A stretch of 64,000 nt of DNA from Chloroflexi bacterium CFX4 (GTDB taxonomy: Bacteria; Chloroflexota; Anaerolineae; Aggregatilineales; UBA2796): assembly GCA_021404685.1 (NCBI GenBank), contig QWHC01000015.1:1-64000 (forward strand), in the 5' to 3' direction. Shown here one piece after another: positions 8,729 through 19,096 of this stretch. Below the pieces are notes generated by a model that did no database searches, was not told the DNA's origin, and saw only the letters and a program-made list of their open reading frames with translations. Position numbers and translations under genes: made by a program. Within the stretch, counting starts at the first letter, position 1. Every line of letters begins with the position of its first letter.

Positions 8729-10900
8729 GGGCAGGCATATCAGCACTTGGCTGCCAACTTCTGGCGTGCTTTGAATGCTGATAGTGCCACCATGCAGTTC
8801 TAAGATGGCTTGGGCGATGCTCAAGCCCAAGCCGATGCCGGGCATGTTGGATTGCCCAACTGCCTTGCCGCGATAGAAGCGCTCAAAAACGTGAAACAAG
8901 TCTTCAGGTGGAATGCCGATGCCTGTATCCTGAATTGTGATCACAATCTGATCCTCGCGCTGCGCTGCGCAAATAGTGATTTCGCCTGCGGGCGTATATT
9001 TCAGGGCGTTGTCTAGCACATTTTCGAGGGCGCGCACCAAAAGCGAGAGGTTGCCCTGCACCTTTGGCAAGTGCGGCGCAATCTTCACCGTAAGCTGCTG
9101 AGCGCCTGTGATGCGCTGGCGCGCCTTTTCTGCCACTTGGCGCACTAATAAGCCAATATCCTGTGCCGTTAGCTTGACCTCAGCGCGCTGCATCTCAAAA
9201 CGCAGCACATCCAGCACACCTTCAATTAGTTTGTTCAGCCGTTCGATCTGTGACTTCATGACCTTCAAGCGGTCTGGCACTTGAGCATGAGTCGGCGCTG
9301 CCTCAATAAGGTGCATTTGAACGCCGAGCGTCGAGATTGGCGTGCGAAGCTCGTGCGAAAGATCGGCAATCAGCTTTGCTTTCAGGTGATCGAGCGCTTC
9401 CAATTTGTGATAGGCAGCGGCAAGTTCAGCGGTGCGCGCATGGACGTGCTGCTCAAGCAACTCCAGCATTTCAGCGCGCTGCAAGGCGTTGGCGGCAATA
9501 TCGCAAATGGCGATCAGCACGCGCATATCTTCCTCGCTAAAGGGTGTTGCCCTGCCAATGCCAATCACGCCGATCACGCTCTCTTGGGCAATCAGTGGCA
9601 CAGCGGCGGCAGCCGTTAAGCCACCCAACAATTGTGGGTTGGCAACGATCGGGTCACGGTAGATATCTGCTGTTGCATAAGGCTGTTGGTTATTGATGAC
9701 ATAGGCATACAAGCCGCGTTCCAGCTTAAGCGTGGCGCCGATTTGGTGCCGCCACGCGCCAAGTGATGCTTCCACCACAATCACCTCGCCCGCTTCTGTA
9801 TAGCGGCGCACCGCCAAAGATGCACCTTGCACACCAAGCAGCGCAAAAGTTTGGTCAAGGATGATCGGCAGCATCTCAGCATAAGTGTTAACAGAGCGCA
9901 GCGCAGTGGCGATGGCGGCAATGGCAGCCAGTTCGCGCTCACGCTGATACTGTTCGGTCACATCTATGCCAATGCTCAGCCTGCGCCATGTCAGCCCCGG
10001 TACGGTGTAATCCACAACCGACCATGCGATCAGGCGCGTGCTGCCATCTTTGCAAGTTATGCGATAGACCACACCGCGGTAGCTGGGATTGGGTGCATAC
10101 TGCTGTCGCATTGCCTCACGGTAATCCCTATCAGGGTAGAAGCGCTCGAAAATGGTCGGATCACCGATCACTTCGGCGGCACTGTAGCCTGTAATGCGCT
10201 CGCACTCTTTGTTCCAAAGTTGAATTGTGCCATCTGCACCGATCACATCCACCATAATCGGCAGATTTTCAATCAGACTAAGTAGACGCTGTTCGCTCGT
10301 CTCTAGGGCTTTGCGGCGCGCTTGGGCAACCTGTTCGCGGTGCAGCACTGCTGCCAACATCACAAAGGTAATGACGGGCAAGAAGGCAAGCGGTGCCTCA
10401 TTTATGAGGGACTGGAGCGTTTGCCCTGTGATTTGATAGATCAGCACCACTTCGACCAGCGCGCCTGCGAGTACGCCTAACATGCCAAAGGCATTCAGGA
10501 AAATGCCTGCGATCACAATTGGTATAGCAAGGTAGTAGAGAAAGGTTGGGTAACGTAGTTCACCATCCGGCGCGGCGACCATGCCCAAGTTGAGCATGGT
10601 CACCACAATCATGAGCAGCGCGCCAGCCTGAGGATAGCCAAGCCGCGTGGTGCTATAGGCTGCCAGCAGGCTGAGGATGCCTAAGGGTATAGAAAAGGGC
10701 ATTTCCGTCAGCCGTGAACCGAAAAACACAGTGAGCGCGCTGAAGGTGAAGATAAACAACAACAGCGATAGCCACACCGAAGCGCCAATGCGCGCCAATT
10801 GGGCGCGTTGATCTGGTACAGCGCGCAGCGGCTCAAGCAGCCAGCGGCGTAGACGCTGCTGTAGATCGGGATTAGAAAAGGTGCGGTTGGGCTGACTCAT
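8699..10900 (-). CDS. membrane PAS-GAF sensor histidine kinase
   Basis: Membrane sensor kinase of about 733 residues. About five or six membrane segments lie between residues 40 and 190. They are followed by a PAS domain (200-315), a GAF domain (about 325-475), a short coiled coil and the kinase core. The phospho-accepting His is H516 in DLSHELRTP. The ATPase domain shows DTGIGIPPE, an F box (FERFYRG) and GIGLGLSIA. I start at the ATG at 10900; in-frame ATGs at 10960 and 11014 are possible, but the longest would run into the divergent glycosyltransferase gene. No cognate regulator is adjacent. The 3' end overlaps the convergent hydrolase gene by 30 bp. Confidence 0.88.
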   Translation of the reverse strand: MSQPNRTFSNPDLQQRLRRWLLEPLRAVPDQRAQLARIGASVWLSLLLFIFTFSALTVFFGSRLTEMPFSIPLGILSLLAAYSTTRLGYPQAGALLMIVVTMLNLGMVAAPDGELRYPTFLYYLAIPIVIAGIFLNAFGMLGVLAGALVEVVLIYQITGQTLQSLINEAPLAFLPVITFVMLAAVLHREQVAQARRKALETSEQRLLSLIENLPIMVDVIGADGTIQLWNKECERITGYSAAEVIGDPTIFERFYPDRDYREAMRQQYAPNPSYRGVVYRITCKDGSTRLIAWSVVDYTVPGLTWRRLSIGIDVTEQYQRERELAAIAAIATALRSVNTYAEMLPIILDQTFALLGVQGASLAVRRYTEAGEVIVVEASLGAWRHQIGATLKLERGLYAYVINNQQPYATADIYRDPIVANPQLLGGLTAAAAVPLIAQESVIGVIGIGRATPFSEEDMRVLIAICDIAANALQRAEMLELLEQHVHARTAELAAAYHKLEALDHLKAKLIADLSHELRTPISTLGVQMHLIEAAPTHAQVPDRLKVMKSQIERLNKLIEGVLDVLRFEMQRAEVKLTAQDIGLLVRQVAEKARQRITGAQQLTVKIAPHLPKVQGNLSLLVRALENVLDNALKYTPAGEITICAAQREDQIVITIQDTGIGIPPEDLFHVFERFYRGKAVGQSNMPGIGLGLSIAQAILELHGGTISIQSTPEVGSQVLICLPLSAVEMGAQ

Positions 10901-10977
10901 GTGCTTTCGGTATACTTCCTCTGCGTTGCTTGTTGGAATGCTGCGATGTTGATATGCCATAGGCTGTTCTTTCACCC

Positions 10978-12918
10978 ATGACCTTTCTGAAAAAATTGCG
11001 CGCCAACCTTGCACGGCGGCGCGTCTTTCAACTATTCCGTACCGCTTACACGATTTGGCAGCGGGATGGACTGCACGCCTTCACGGATCGGCTGCGACGC
11101 TGGCTCGGCGGCGAACGACGCTACTACCGTCCGCTGGAATGGCTTGCCTATGAAAAACACTGCCAAACGGCTGCCCTGAGCGCCGATCAACTGACGGCAC
11201 AGCGCGAGACAGCGCTCGGCTGGCGGGCGCAACCAACTTTTGCCATTCTAACACCTGTTTACAATGCGCCTCTTTACATTTTCAAACAAACTGCCGCCTT
11301 TGTCACTTCACAAAGTTATCCCAACTGGCGTTGGTATGTGGCAGATGCCAGCACCGACGCCACACTTTCGGCATATATTACACAATTGGCTGCCACAGAG
11401 CCACGCATTGTCCTGATTCGCCTTCCCGAAAATGGCGGCATTTCTGCCAACACCAACGCTGCGCTTAACTGCGCCACAGAGGATTTTCTGCTGCTGCTTG
11501 ATCACGATGATCTGTTGGCGCCAGAGGCACTTTTCGAGGTAGCGCACTTTTTGCAAAGCCAGCCCAATGCCGACCTGATCTATTCCGACTCGGATAAGGT
11601 GGACGCCAAAGGGCGCCGCTTTGAGCCGCTCTTTAAGCCCGATTGGTCGCCTGAATTGCTGTTGTGCGCCAACTATATCCGCCACCTGAGCGTTTTCCGC
11701 CGCGAGGTGGCGCTGCGCGTTGGTCAGTTTGATTCCGCGTTGGATGGCGCGCAGGACTGGGATTATTTTCTGCGCCTGAGCGAAGTAACGCAGTGCATCT
11801 ATCACCTGCCCAAAGTGCTTTACCATTGGCGGGCGTGGGAAGGCTCTACAGCACAGGCACGCGGCGCGAAACATTACGCTGCCGCTGCACAGATCGCCGC
11901 TGTAGAAAATCACTTGAAGCGGACGGGCATCGCTGCGCCGCACGTCTTTTTTGATGCGGCGCACCCGATCCGCAAATTCTATCCCTATGTCCAGTGGGAA
12001 CAGCCGCAGCCGCGCCGCATTGCAATCATCATTCCGTCCCGCGATCATGCCGATGTGCTAGGCAGTTGCTTGGGCAGCCTGTTCCGCCTGACCGACTATC
12101 CGCATTACCGCGTGATTGTGGTGGATACTGGCAGCCGCGAACAAGTGACCGCCGATTTGTATGCGCGCTATGCGGCTGAGCCGCGCTTTAGCGTGGTGCA
12201 TTACAGCGCGCCATTCAACTTCAGCCGTGCCTGCAACTTTGGCGCACAGCACGCCGCCGATGCCGATCTGCTGCTCTTTCTAAATAACGATACCGAAATC
12301 TTGGCGGCGGACTGGCTGGCGCGCATGGCGCAGTGGTTCGAGCGCGAAAAAGTTGGCATCGTGGGCGCGAAACTGCTCTACCCAAGCGGTGAGATTCAGC
12401 ATGGCGGCGTCATCGTCGGCTTATCAGGCATGGCGTCACACGCCTTTATGCTCTCGCGGGAAGCGATCATGACGCACTTTGGCAGCGACGACTGGTATCG
12501 GAACTATTTGGCAGTCACCGGCGCATGCCTGATGATCGCACAGCCACTTTTTGAGCAGATCGGCGGCTTTGACGAGGCATATCAGCTCATCTATAGCGAC
12601 GTGGAAATTTGCCTGCGCGCTGTGGTGCATGGCTATCGCGTTGTCTACACGCCGGATGTGCGCCTGATCCACTATGAATCGCTCACCCATCAGCGGCGCG
12701 TGCCATACGCGGACTTCTTGCGTGCCGATCAGCACTTTAAGACGTGGATTGAGCGCGGCGATCCATACTACAATCCCAATTTGAGCCACATTGGCACGCT
12801 GCCAAATTTCAGCGCCAACAGCGGCGAACGCGCCGCACACCTAAACGCCGTGCTGATGGCACGCTTGCGCGCCATGCCCGAAAAAGGCTACCTCACCCTG
12901 CCGGATGACTTGGCATAG
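10978..12918 (+). CDS. glycosyltransferase with two GT2 domains
   Basis: A 646-residue cytoplasmic protein with two family 2 (GT-A fold) domains. The first begins at [12 protein letters not shown] (about residue 85) and carries a DHDD metal site. The second begins at [13 protein letters not shown] (about residue 342) and carries NNDTE. This arrangement resembles rhamnosyltransferases and chain-extending enzymes for cell-surface polysaccharide. It is a lone gene, not in a polysaccharide cluster, so donor and acceptor cannot be named. It is divergent from the membrane kinase, and its last 26 bp overlap the convergent rpe gene. Confidence 0.88.
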   Translation: MTFLKKLRANLARRRVFQLFRTAYTIWQRDGLHAFTDRLRRWLGGERRYYRPLEWLAYEKHCQTAALSADQLTAQRETALGWRAQPTFAILTPVYNAPLYIFKQTAAFVTSQSYPNWRWYVADASTDATLSAYITQLAATEPRIVLIRLPENGGISANTNAALNCATEDFLLLLDHDDLLAPEALFEVAHFLQSQPNADLIYSDSDKVDAKGRRFEPLFKPDWSPELLLCANYIRHLSVFRREVALRVGQFDSALDGAQDWDYFLRLSEVTQCIYHLPKVLYHWRAWEGSTAQARGAKHYAAAAQIAAVENHLKRTGIAAPHVFFDAAHPIRKFYPYVQWEQPQPRRIAIIIPSRDHADVLGSCLGSLFRLTDYPHYRVIVVDTGSREQVTADLYARYAAEPRFSVVHYSAPFNFSRACNFGAQHAADADLLLFLNNDTEILAADWLARMAQWFEREKVGIVGAKLLYPSGEIQHGGVIVGLSGMASHAFMLSREAIMTHFGSDDWYRNYLAVTGACLMIAQPLFEQIGGFDEAYQLIYSDVEICLRAVVHGYRVVYTPDVRLIHYESLTHQRRVPYADFLRADQHFKTWIERGDPYYNPNLSHIGTLPNFSANSGERAAHLNAVLMARLRAMPEKGYLTLPDDLA

Positions 12919-13579
12919 CAGCAGCGCGCAAGGCGCTCATGGCGGCGGGAATGCCTTCCGCCGCGCCAAAGATAGCGCTGCCTGCCACGAACACATCAGC
13001 GCCGCTGTGTGCCACCTCTGCAATCGTGCTGAGGTCAATGCCGCCGTCCACACCGAGTTCAATCGGCTGTCCAAGCGCCGTGATCGCCTCTCGAATGCGG
13101 CGCACTTTGTTTAGCGTGGCGGGAATCAGGCGCTGTCCGCCAAAGCCGGGATTAACCGTCATAACCAACACACGGTCTACTTCGGGCAGCACTTCGCGGA
13201 TCAGCTCAAAAGGCGTGTGCGGATTGAGCGCGACGCCTGTTTTGGCGCCGGCAGCGCGGATATGCTGAAGGGTACGGTGCAGGTGCGGGCAAGTTTCCAC
13301 ATGGACGTTGATCATCGTTGCGCCTGCTTCGGCAAAGGCTTCAATGTAGCGTTCGGGCTGTTCAATCATCAGGTGAACATCCAACGGCAGGTGTGTGGTG
13401 CGGCGCACCGCCTCCACAATCAGCGTCCCAAAGGTCAGGTTCGGCACAAAATGCCCATCCATTACGTCAATGTGGATCACATCAGCGCCGCCAGCCGTCA
13501 CGGCGCGCACTTCTTCGCCCAACTTGGTGAAGTCTGCCGCCAAAATGGACGGCGCAATTTGAATAGCTTTTGCAGTCAT
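12893..13579 (-). CDS. rpe: ribulose-phosphate 3-epimerase
   Basis: Interconverts ribulose 5-phosphate and xylulose 5-phosphate in the pentose phosphate pathway. The barrel starts with the typical [18 protein letters not shown] segment. It carries metal-binding His and Asp in [12 protein letters not shown] and the later LGVDGGID motif. The length of 228 residues is normal. Its ATG overlaps the tlyA stop (ATGA), so the two form one minus-strand transcription unit. The end overlaps the glycosyltransferase gene by 26 bp. Confidence 0.95.
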   Translation of the reverse strand: MTAKAIQIAPSILAADFTKLGEEVRAVTAGGADVIHIDVMDGHFVPNLTFGTLIVEAVRRTTHLPLDVHLMIEQPERYIEAFAEAGATMINVHVETCPHLHRTLQHIRAAGAKTGVALNPHTPFELIREVLPEVDRVLVMTVNPGFGGQRLIPATLNKVRRIREAITALGQPIELGVDGGIDLSTIAEVAHSGADVFVAGSAIFGAAEGIPAAMSALRAAAMPSHPAG

Positions 13580-14391
13580 GCGGATTCATCTCCGTGCGGA
13601 TCACTGTGTTCAGAAAGTAGCGCATCAAATGCGGCGGTTTGATCAAAAGGCGGCAGATCGGGTGCGGCATGGCGCAGCCACGCCAAGAATTCGGTGTTGC
13701 CCGCCGGTCCAAGCAGTGGGCTGCGAATCACGCCGCAGGGCATAAGCTGCTCAGTGCGCGCCGCGGTCAAGACTTCGTCCAGCACGCGCCGATGCACCGC
13801 CGCCGACTTGACGACGCCACCCTTACCCACGTCTTGTTTGCCCGCCTCAAATTGCGGCTTGATGAGCGTCACGAGGTGAGCATCCGCCGTCAGCCAGCCG
13901 CGCACCACAGGCAGCAGCAAACGCAGCGAGATGAACGAGGCATCCACCACGACCACGCGGACAGGCTCAGGCAGCGCCGCAACATACCGTGCGTTGGTAC
14001 GTTCCATCACCACCACACGCGGATCGGTGCGTAAGCGGTAATCCAATTGCCCATAGCCCACGTCCAGCGCGTAGACCTTTGCGGCGCCGTGTTGCAGCAG
14101 GCAATCGGTGAAGCCGCCTGTGCTGGCGCCAACATCGGCACAGACCTGTTCAGCCGTTGGCACAGCGAAAGCACTCAAGGCGGCTGCCAGCTTATCGCCG
14201 CCGCGGCTGACGAAGCGCGGCGCAGCACGCAGAGTCAGATTGGCATCGGCTGGCACGCGCTGTCCGGGCTTATCTACAAGCTGTCCGTTCACGCTGACCT
14301 CGCCCGCCATGATCAAACGGCGCGCCAACTCACGCGATTCCACCTTTCCGCGTGTAACGAGTAAAATATCTAAACGTTCTTTCTCGCTCAT
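13576..14391 (-). CDS. tlyA: TlyA family rRNA 2'-O-methyltransferase
   Basis: An S4 RNA-binding domain (about residues 5-65; [18 protein letters not shown]) is followed by an FtsJ-like methyltransferase domain with SAM loop [14 protein letters not shown]. TlyA methylates cytidine 2'-OH groups in rRNA in other bacteria; the haemolysin label sometimes given to this family is historical. I start at the ATG for [12 protein letters not shown] (14391); a frame extending to 14448 would overlap the divergent esterase gene. It is coupled to rpe by a 4 bp overlap. Confidence 0.92.
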   Translation of the reverse strand: MSEKERLDILLVTRGKVESRELARRLIMAGEVSVNGQLVDKPGQRVPADANLTLRAAPRFVSRGGDKLAAALSAFAVPTAEQVCADVGASTGGFTDCLLQHGAAKVYALDVGYGQLDYRLRTDPRVVVMERTNARYVAALPEPVRVVVVDASFISLRLLLPVVRGWLTADAHLVTLIKPQFEAGKQDVGKGGVVKSAAVHRRVLDEVLTAARTEQLMPCGVIRSPLLGPAGNTEFLAWLRHAAPDLPPFDQTAAFDALLSEHSDPHGDESA

Positions 14392-14426
14392 AACTCTGGA
14401 TTGTATCCTAAAAGGATGTTTAGCGG

Positions 14427-15068
14427 ATGCAGCAGGCACACACCTCACGCTTTCTCAACTACTGGCTTCATTTGCCCGATGATCAGCCTGCGGAACACCT
14501 GCCGCTGATCGTGTTTTTGCATGGCAGCGGCGAACGCGGCGACGATCTGGCGTTGGTGAAGCGCTACGCACTGCCTGCCCTGCTGGAAAAGCAGCCGAAT
14601 TTTCCTGCGGCGGTGCTTTCGCCACAATGCCCGAACGACACACGCTGGACAGATCACGCGGCGGCAGTGCTGGCGCTTATTGACGGCGTGCTGCAAGCGC
14701 ACCACCTTGATCAGGCGCGGCTGTACCTGACTGGCTTCAGCATGGGCGGGCAAGGCACATGGTATATCGCAGCACGTGCGCCGCGCCAGTTTGCGGCAAT
14801 CGCGCCGGTGGCGGGACGCATTCCGCCCGATCCGCACTTCCTAACGCACCTCTGCGATCTGAAAGACGTGCCGATTTGGGCAGTTCACGGCAAAGCCGAC
14901 GAGGTGGTGCCGTGCGAGAACACGCGCAACCTTGCCGCTGCCCTAGAAACGTGCGGCGGTAAGGTCAAGATGAGTTTGATCGAAGGCGCCGATCACGTTG
15001 AGACTGCCAACAAAGCCTTTGCACCGACCTTCGGGCTGTATGAGTGGCTCTTAGCGCACCGTCGGTAA
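14427..15068 (+). CDS. alpha/beta hydrolase, carboxylesterase/phospholipase-like
   Basis: A 213-residue protein without a signal peptide. It shows the HGSGERGDD oxyanion-hole segment, nucleophile elbow GFSMGG, Asp in HGKADEVVP and catalytic His in GADHVET. This is the pattern of the predicted dienelactone hydrolase / feruloyl-esterase-like peptidase group that acts on small esters. The substrate is unknown. It is divergent from tlyA with only 35 bp between the starts. Confidence 0.82.
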   Translation: MQQAHTSRFLNYWLHLPDDQPAEHLPLIVFLHGSGERGDDLALVKRYALPALLEKQPNFPAAVLSPQCPNDTRWTDHAAAVLALIDGVLQAHHLDQARLYLTGFSMGGQGTWYIAARAPRQFAAIAPVAGRIPPDPHFLTHLCDLKDVPIWAVHGKADEVVPCENTRNLAAALETCGGKVKMSLIEGADHVETANKAFAPTFGLYEWLLAHRR

Positions 15069-15077
15069 GCCCACACC

Positions 15078-15109
15078 GATGCCGCCTGTTCAAGGCTAAA
15101 GGCGGCATC
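15078..15109 (+). terminator. hairpin after esterase gene
   Basis: A perfect 10 bp stem (GATGCCGCCT / AGGCGGCATC) with a 12-base loop lies 10 bp past the esterase stop. A T-rich stretch follows only after about 10 bases, so termination may be weak or Rho-assisted. Confidence 0.45.
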
Positions 15110-15267
15110 CATCCACATCTTTACATTTTTTATATTTTGTTCGCACAGCGCGTGATCAACCGTGAGGAACATCTGTGCCTGCTGCGGCGTTTATTATATG
15201 TGGACGCATTCTTCAACACCCTGCACAACTCCCTCTCTGTGCGTTCTAAGTTGGGAGGTTATGTGTT

Positions 15268-17055
15268 ATGTCTAGGGTATGTTTTCCCAAGATTCGTGCA
15301 GCAATCCTGCATCTTTTGCTGATTAGCCTGTTGGCGTTCAGCTTAATGCCACGCCCGCAGCCCGCCCGTGCTTTCCTCGATCCAATCTCGCTGGGCGCTT
15401 TAGCCGGCTTATCTGAAGTGGTGGGCGGCAATGTGCGGAGCGCTACCGCTACACTTGGGGCAGAAATTCGCCAAACGGTAGACCTTGTGCTAGGCGAGAT
15501 TGACAGCATCATTGGTGCAGCACGGGCTGCCTACACCGATGCGCTCAATACCACTATCAACAACTTTGATGCTTTCACCTCCAGCAAGCTGTTGGAAGTG
15601 CAGCAACTTTTATTCACCCTGAACGAGTTGGTCAGCCAAAATATTGATTTGGTGCGCGATAGGCTGATCGAAGTGCTGACCAACGCACGCCGCGAGCTAC
15701 AAGGCGCAGCCGCCGATATTCAGGCACGCCTGCAAAGCCTCATCGTGGTCGGTGGCGAGACAGCCGTATATGTCATTGACCGCGCCTTGTTCACCGTTGT
15801 GCAAATCATTGCCTTGATCTTGCTTGGCATCGGCGTGCTGATCTTTGTGGGCTTGCTCTTTCGTGAAAAACGCCCGCAAGGTGGCGCGTTGGTTTTCGCG
15901 GTGCTGCTGATGCTGGCATTCATCGCCGTCTTCGGTGCAATTGCCCTTGTGCCTTCAGTGCGTGCCATGGCGCTTAGCACGACGGGCTTAGGCATCGAGA
16001 AGCAATTTGAAGCGGTGAGAAATCCGAAGCCTGAATTGTTCTTCACCGATCCGAGCGTCCTTGTGCGCGGTGAGACGCGCAGCCTAGCTGTGCGCGGCAT
16101 TCATCTGCGCGCCTTGGGCGAGCCAACTGTGCAAATCGGCACGCAAAGCCTGCCCGTCTCTGCCGCTGATGATAAGAACATCGTCGTCAATACGCAGACG
16201 CTCAGCCTTGCCGATGGCGACCACACCCTGATTGTACGCTATGGTGAGGCAGAAGGCGGACGCCTCGTCGTGCGCGTCAATCCGCCGCCAACGCCACCAC
16301 CACCGCCTGCTGATCTCAGCGTTCGCAGTCTGGCGCTTGATCCTGCCGTGCCTGTGCGCGGACGCGCCACCACCGCAACCGTGATCGTGCAAAACACAGG
16401 CGGCACGGCAGCCACCAACTTCATTGTGCGCTGGGAAGCGGTGGCAGGTAACGCTGGCAGCCGCCGCGAGACGCGCATCACCAGCCTTGCCGCCGGCGCC
16501 AGCCAGACGCTCACGTTCTCGTACACCTACCCTGAAGTGGGCAATTTCGACACCCTAGTGCAGGTTGATCCTGATAACGCCGTGCGTGAATCGAATGAAG
16601 GGAACAATTTGCTGCGGCGCAGCCTGCGCGTAGAGCTGCGCCGCGCTGAGGTGCGCGTCGTGTTCAACCGCTTCATCGTTCCGCATGATGCTAACGGCTT
16701 TGGCGGCACCAACATCGAGATGATCTTTGATGTGAACGGTCAAACGGCGATCCGCACCTTTGCAAATATCAACGATGATCAGCGCGGCACCGATGAGCGC
16801 ATCAACAATAATCGCGCCATCAACCTGATGCTGACACGGGTGCTGAATGAAAATGAGCGACTGACTATCTGCGCGGATGGGCGGCGCTGGCATGGCACCT
16901 ACTCAGGTCCAACAGGGCAAGTGTGCATTCGTAACTTGAGCAGCACCAACGATTGGTCGGCGGGCGGTTTACGAAACGCGCCGGAAAACGACTACGGGCG
17001 TTTTGACGTGCGTTGGTACTTCAGCTACCGTGTTGAGGTGCGCTGGCTGAACTAA
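15268..17055 (+). CDS. envelope protein with two membrane helices, Ig-like and CARDB domains
   Basis: A 595-residue exported protein I do not recognise as a named family. It has a signal peptide (about 1-35, cleavage near ARAFLD), then a long helical region (40-165) that looks extracytoplasmic. Two membrane helices (about 176-197 and 206-228) flank a charged loop. An Ig/TIG-like domain (about 255-335), a proline-rich linker (PPPTPPPPP), a CARDB domain (about 343-455) and a C-terminal beta-rich domain (455-595) with two Cys follow. CARDB domains usually mediate adhesion at the cell surface. The start is ATG after GGGAGG; an ATG 9 bp upstream hits a stop within five codons. Confidence 0.7.
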   Translation: MSRVCFPKIRAAILHLLLISLLAFSLMPRPQPARAFLDPISLGALAGLSEVVGGNVRSATATLGAEIRQTVDLVLGEIDSIIGAARAAYTDALNTTINNFDAFTSSKLLEVQQLLFTLNELVSQNIDLVRDRLIEVLTNARRELQGAAADIQARLQSLIVVGGETAVYVIDRALFTVVQIIALILLGIGVLIFVGLLFREKRPQGGALVFAVLLMLAFIAVFGAIALVPSVRAMALSTTGLGIEKQFEAVRNPKPELFFTDPSVLVRGETRSLAVRGIHLRALGEPTVQIGTQSLPVSAADDKNIVVNTQTLSLADGDHTLIVRYGEAEGGRLVVRVNPPPTPPPPPADLSVRSLALDPAVPVRGRATTATVIVQNTGGTAATNFIVRWEAVAGNAGSRRETRITSLAAGASQTLTFSYTYPEVGNFDTLVQVDPDNAVRESNEGNNLLRRSLRVELRRAEVRVVFNRFIVPHDANGFGGTNIEMIFDVNGQTAIRTFANINDDQRGTDERINNNRAINLMLTRVLNENERLTICADGRRWHGTYSGPTGQVCIRNLSSTNDWSAGGLRNAPENDYGRFDVRWYFSYRVEVRWLN

Positions 17056-17066
17056 GCACCAGGTAT

Positions 17067-18077
17067 TCAGGGGCGCGGGCGGAAGCGGTAAATGCGCCCT
17101 TCTGCCAGTGCCGTATACAGCCAGCCTTCCGCGCTGACAGCGATGCCCATCAGCCGATAGGGGTGAAACGAAGCGCGCAGCAGCGCCGCCTCAGGCTCGC
17201 CGAAGTTGTAATAGTTTGGGATGACCTGCTGGACGCTGTGCAAGCCGCCTTCATTGGTGAAGTGATGCAGCCGCACGCTGTAGCCGCTGATGACAGGCGC
17301 ATTCCACGAGCCGCCAAGTGCCAGCAGCACGCCGCCGCGCCACGCGGACAATGCCTCCGCATCATAGGCGACCATACCGCGTGGTGTGCTTTCAGGCGGC
17401 AGATCGGCAAGGCGCACCAGCTCACCACCATGAACGGCGTAGAGCGCGCTTGGCAAAGGCGGCGGCAGTGAATCGGCAATCAGCAACCTGCCCGCCTGCC
17501 AGGTGAACGAGAACGCCTCGTGCAAGCCGTCCGCCTCAACACGCAGATTGCCGCCATCGCGTGCCATGCTGATCAAGGCTGCGCCTTCACGTCTGTGGCG
17601 CGTTGTGTAGAGCCTGCCCTCTGTGCTGATCTTCAGCTCACCATGCCAGAGCGCCTCAGGATCGTTGTAAAGCTGGCGATAGCTGCCATCCGCGCTGAGG
17701 TGGAACACGCTTTGCATGGTCGAGAGGTAGAAGGCGTCTTCGTCTGCGGCGTAAGCAAGCCCGAAAGGTGCTTCGGGCAAGGTTGCGACGCGCTGCGGCG
17801 CACCAAAAAAGCCGCGTCCGTCAGGTGGCAGGCGATAGAGCGCACGCTGTGAGGGACTGGTGAAATAGAGCGCGCCATCGGGCGTGAAGGCGAGGCTGCT
17901 AATGGCGGCAAGTTCGCCAGCCGTAGGAAAGGTTTCCAGCACATATTCAGGGCAGAGATTAGGGACAAAAGGTGAGCCAAAGCGATTTTCGCAAGGCGGC
18001 GCGCCTTGGGCATAGCTTGGCGCGTAGGGGCTTGCCCAAAAACATGCCAGCAGCACCATAAGGCAAATCCGCCGCAT
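17067..18077 (-). CDS. secreted six-bladed beta-propeller protein, sugar dehydrogenase/NHL-like
   Basis: The product (about 336 residues) begins with a signal peptide (ICLMVLLACFWASPY, cleavage near SYAQGA). It is then built of repeated strand motifs such as SLAFTPDGALYFTSP, typical of soluble PQQ-glucose-dehydrogenase-like or NHL propellers. Key PQQ-binding residues cannot be confirmed by eye, so enzyme activity is open. I use the ATG at 18077 because it directly precedes the signal peptide; the open frame extends to 18152. It lies 43 bp after ctaF on the same strand and could be cotranscribed. Confidence 0.72.
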   Translation of the reverse strand: MRRICLMVLLACFWASPYAPSYAQGAPPCENRFGSPFVPNLCPEYVLETFPTAGELAAISSLAFTPDGALYFTSPSQRALYRLPPDGRGFFGAPQRVATLPEAPFGLAYAADEDAFYLSTMQSVFHLSADGSYRQLYNDPEALWHGELKISTEGRLYTTRHRREGAALISMARDGGNLRVEADGLHEAFSFTWQAGRLLIADSLPPPLPSALYAVHGGELVRLADLPPESTPRGMVAYDAEALSAWRGGVLLALGGSWNAPVISGYSVRLHHFTNEGGLHSVQQVIPNYYNFGEPEAALLRASFHPYRLMGIAVSAEGWLYTALAEGRIYRFRPRP

Positions 18078-18120
18078 GTGCGGCGGATGGGTAACCAGTC
18101 TCGCGTTCACAGCAAACGCT

Positions 18121-18432
18121 TTAGACAAAAAACTGCATGATAACCGTGACAATGCCGACAGCCACTGCCGGGATCATAAAAATCCAGGTGAGGATTTTAT
18201 TCTCATAGCGCAGGTGCATGTAAAATTGCAACACTAGCCATGCCTTGCCAATCGCAATGATGATCAAAAGCGGTTCGCGCACAATCGGAATGTACGCAAC
18301 GACCAACTCAATCAGGGTCAGAACGGCAAGCGCGCCCAAGACTGCCACATAGGTACCGGCGGTGGCGTGCTTAGCGGCGTGGCTTTCGCCATGCTGATCG
18401 GCGCCTGCGCTGAGGTGTTGTGGATCGCTCAT
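18121..18432 (-). CDS. ctaF: cytochrome c oxidase subunit IV, prokaryotic type
   Basis: Small accessory subunit (103 residues) with a His-containing soluble N-terminus and three membrane helices. The second helix ends with KAWLVLQFYMHLRYE, the hallmark of the bacterial COX4 family. It helps assemble or stabilise the oxidase. It lies 19 bp after ctaE on the same strand. Confidence 0.88.
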   Translation of the reverse strand: MSDPQHLSAGADQHGESHAAKHATAGTYVAVLGALAVLTLIELVVAYIPIVREPLLIIIAIGKAWLVLQFYMHLRYENKILTWIFMIPAVAVGIVTVIMQFFV

Positions 18433-18451
18433 GAGTGAATGCCTCGCTTCT

Positions 18452-19096
18452 TTAGATCAGATAGACCACAGTGAAGATGAAAATCCACACCACGTCCACA
18501 AAGTGCCAATACAAGCCCCAGAACTCCACGCCCCAGTGATTTTCTTTGGTGTACACACCATTGAAGGCGCGGTTAAAGACGTAGACGCCATAGACCAAGC
18601 CGATCAGGACGTGCGCGCCGTGAAAGCCCGTCAGCGCGTAGAACGCCATGCCGAACGGATGGGAGAGCGTGACGCCGTGGTGGCTCATCTCAGCATATTC
18701 GTACATCATCAGCAGGAAGAAGATGCTGCCCAGCACGATCACGCTTGCTAAGCCGCGCAGGAGGCGCGTTTGGTTGCCGGACTGTATGCCCGAAAGCGCC
18801 CACACCACGCTGAAGCTGCTCAGCAGCAGGATGAACGAGTTGATGCTGGTCAGCGGCACATTCAGCAGCGCATGTTCTTCAGGATGCGCGTAGCGTGCGA
18901 TGATATACGCGATGATCAGCACTGAAAATAGGAACATCTCTGAGGCAAGGAACAGCCACATCGCCATCTTGCTGTTGGCAACGCTGTAGGTGAAACTTGC
19001 CACTTGAAGGTGATCGGCGTGTCCAGCATGATCTGCCGTGTGTTCGGCGGTGGGTGCATGGCTAACGCTTTGGGTTAATGCGGTTTCTTGCTGCAT
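18452..19096 (-). CDS. ctaE: cytochrome c oxidase subunit III (canonical copy)
   Basis: The 214-residue protein has a His-rich cytoplasmic N-terminus and five membrane helices. The conserved membrane Glu of subunit III is present in FLASEMFLFS, and FHGAHVLIG and YWHFVDVVWIF are typical late-helix motifs. Subunit III stabilises proton uptake by subunit I. It is first in a ctaE-ctaF(-propeller) unit behind a near-consensus promoter. A second, diverged subunit III gene lies at 22401-22994. Confidence 0.92.
   Translation of the reverse strand: MQQETALTQSVSHAPTAEHTADHAGHADHLQVASFTYSVANSKMAMWLFLASEMFLFSVLIIAYIIARYAHPEEHALLNVPLTSINSFILLLSSFSVVWALSGIQSGNQTRLLRGLASVIVLGSIFFLLMMYEYAEMSHHGVTLSHPFGMAFYALTGFHGAHVLIGLVYGVYVFNRAFNGVYTKENHWGVEFWGLYWHFVDVVWIFIFTVVYLI

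Noticed and set aside
11308-12048. 246-codon open frame antisense to the glycosyltransferase gene
   Set aside because: It lies wholly inside a well-supported gene on the other strand and its translation shows no family-like motif; a shadow frame of GC-rich coding DNA.
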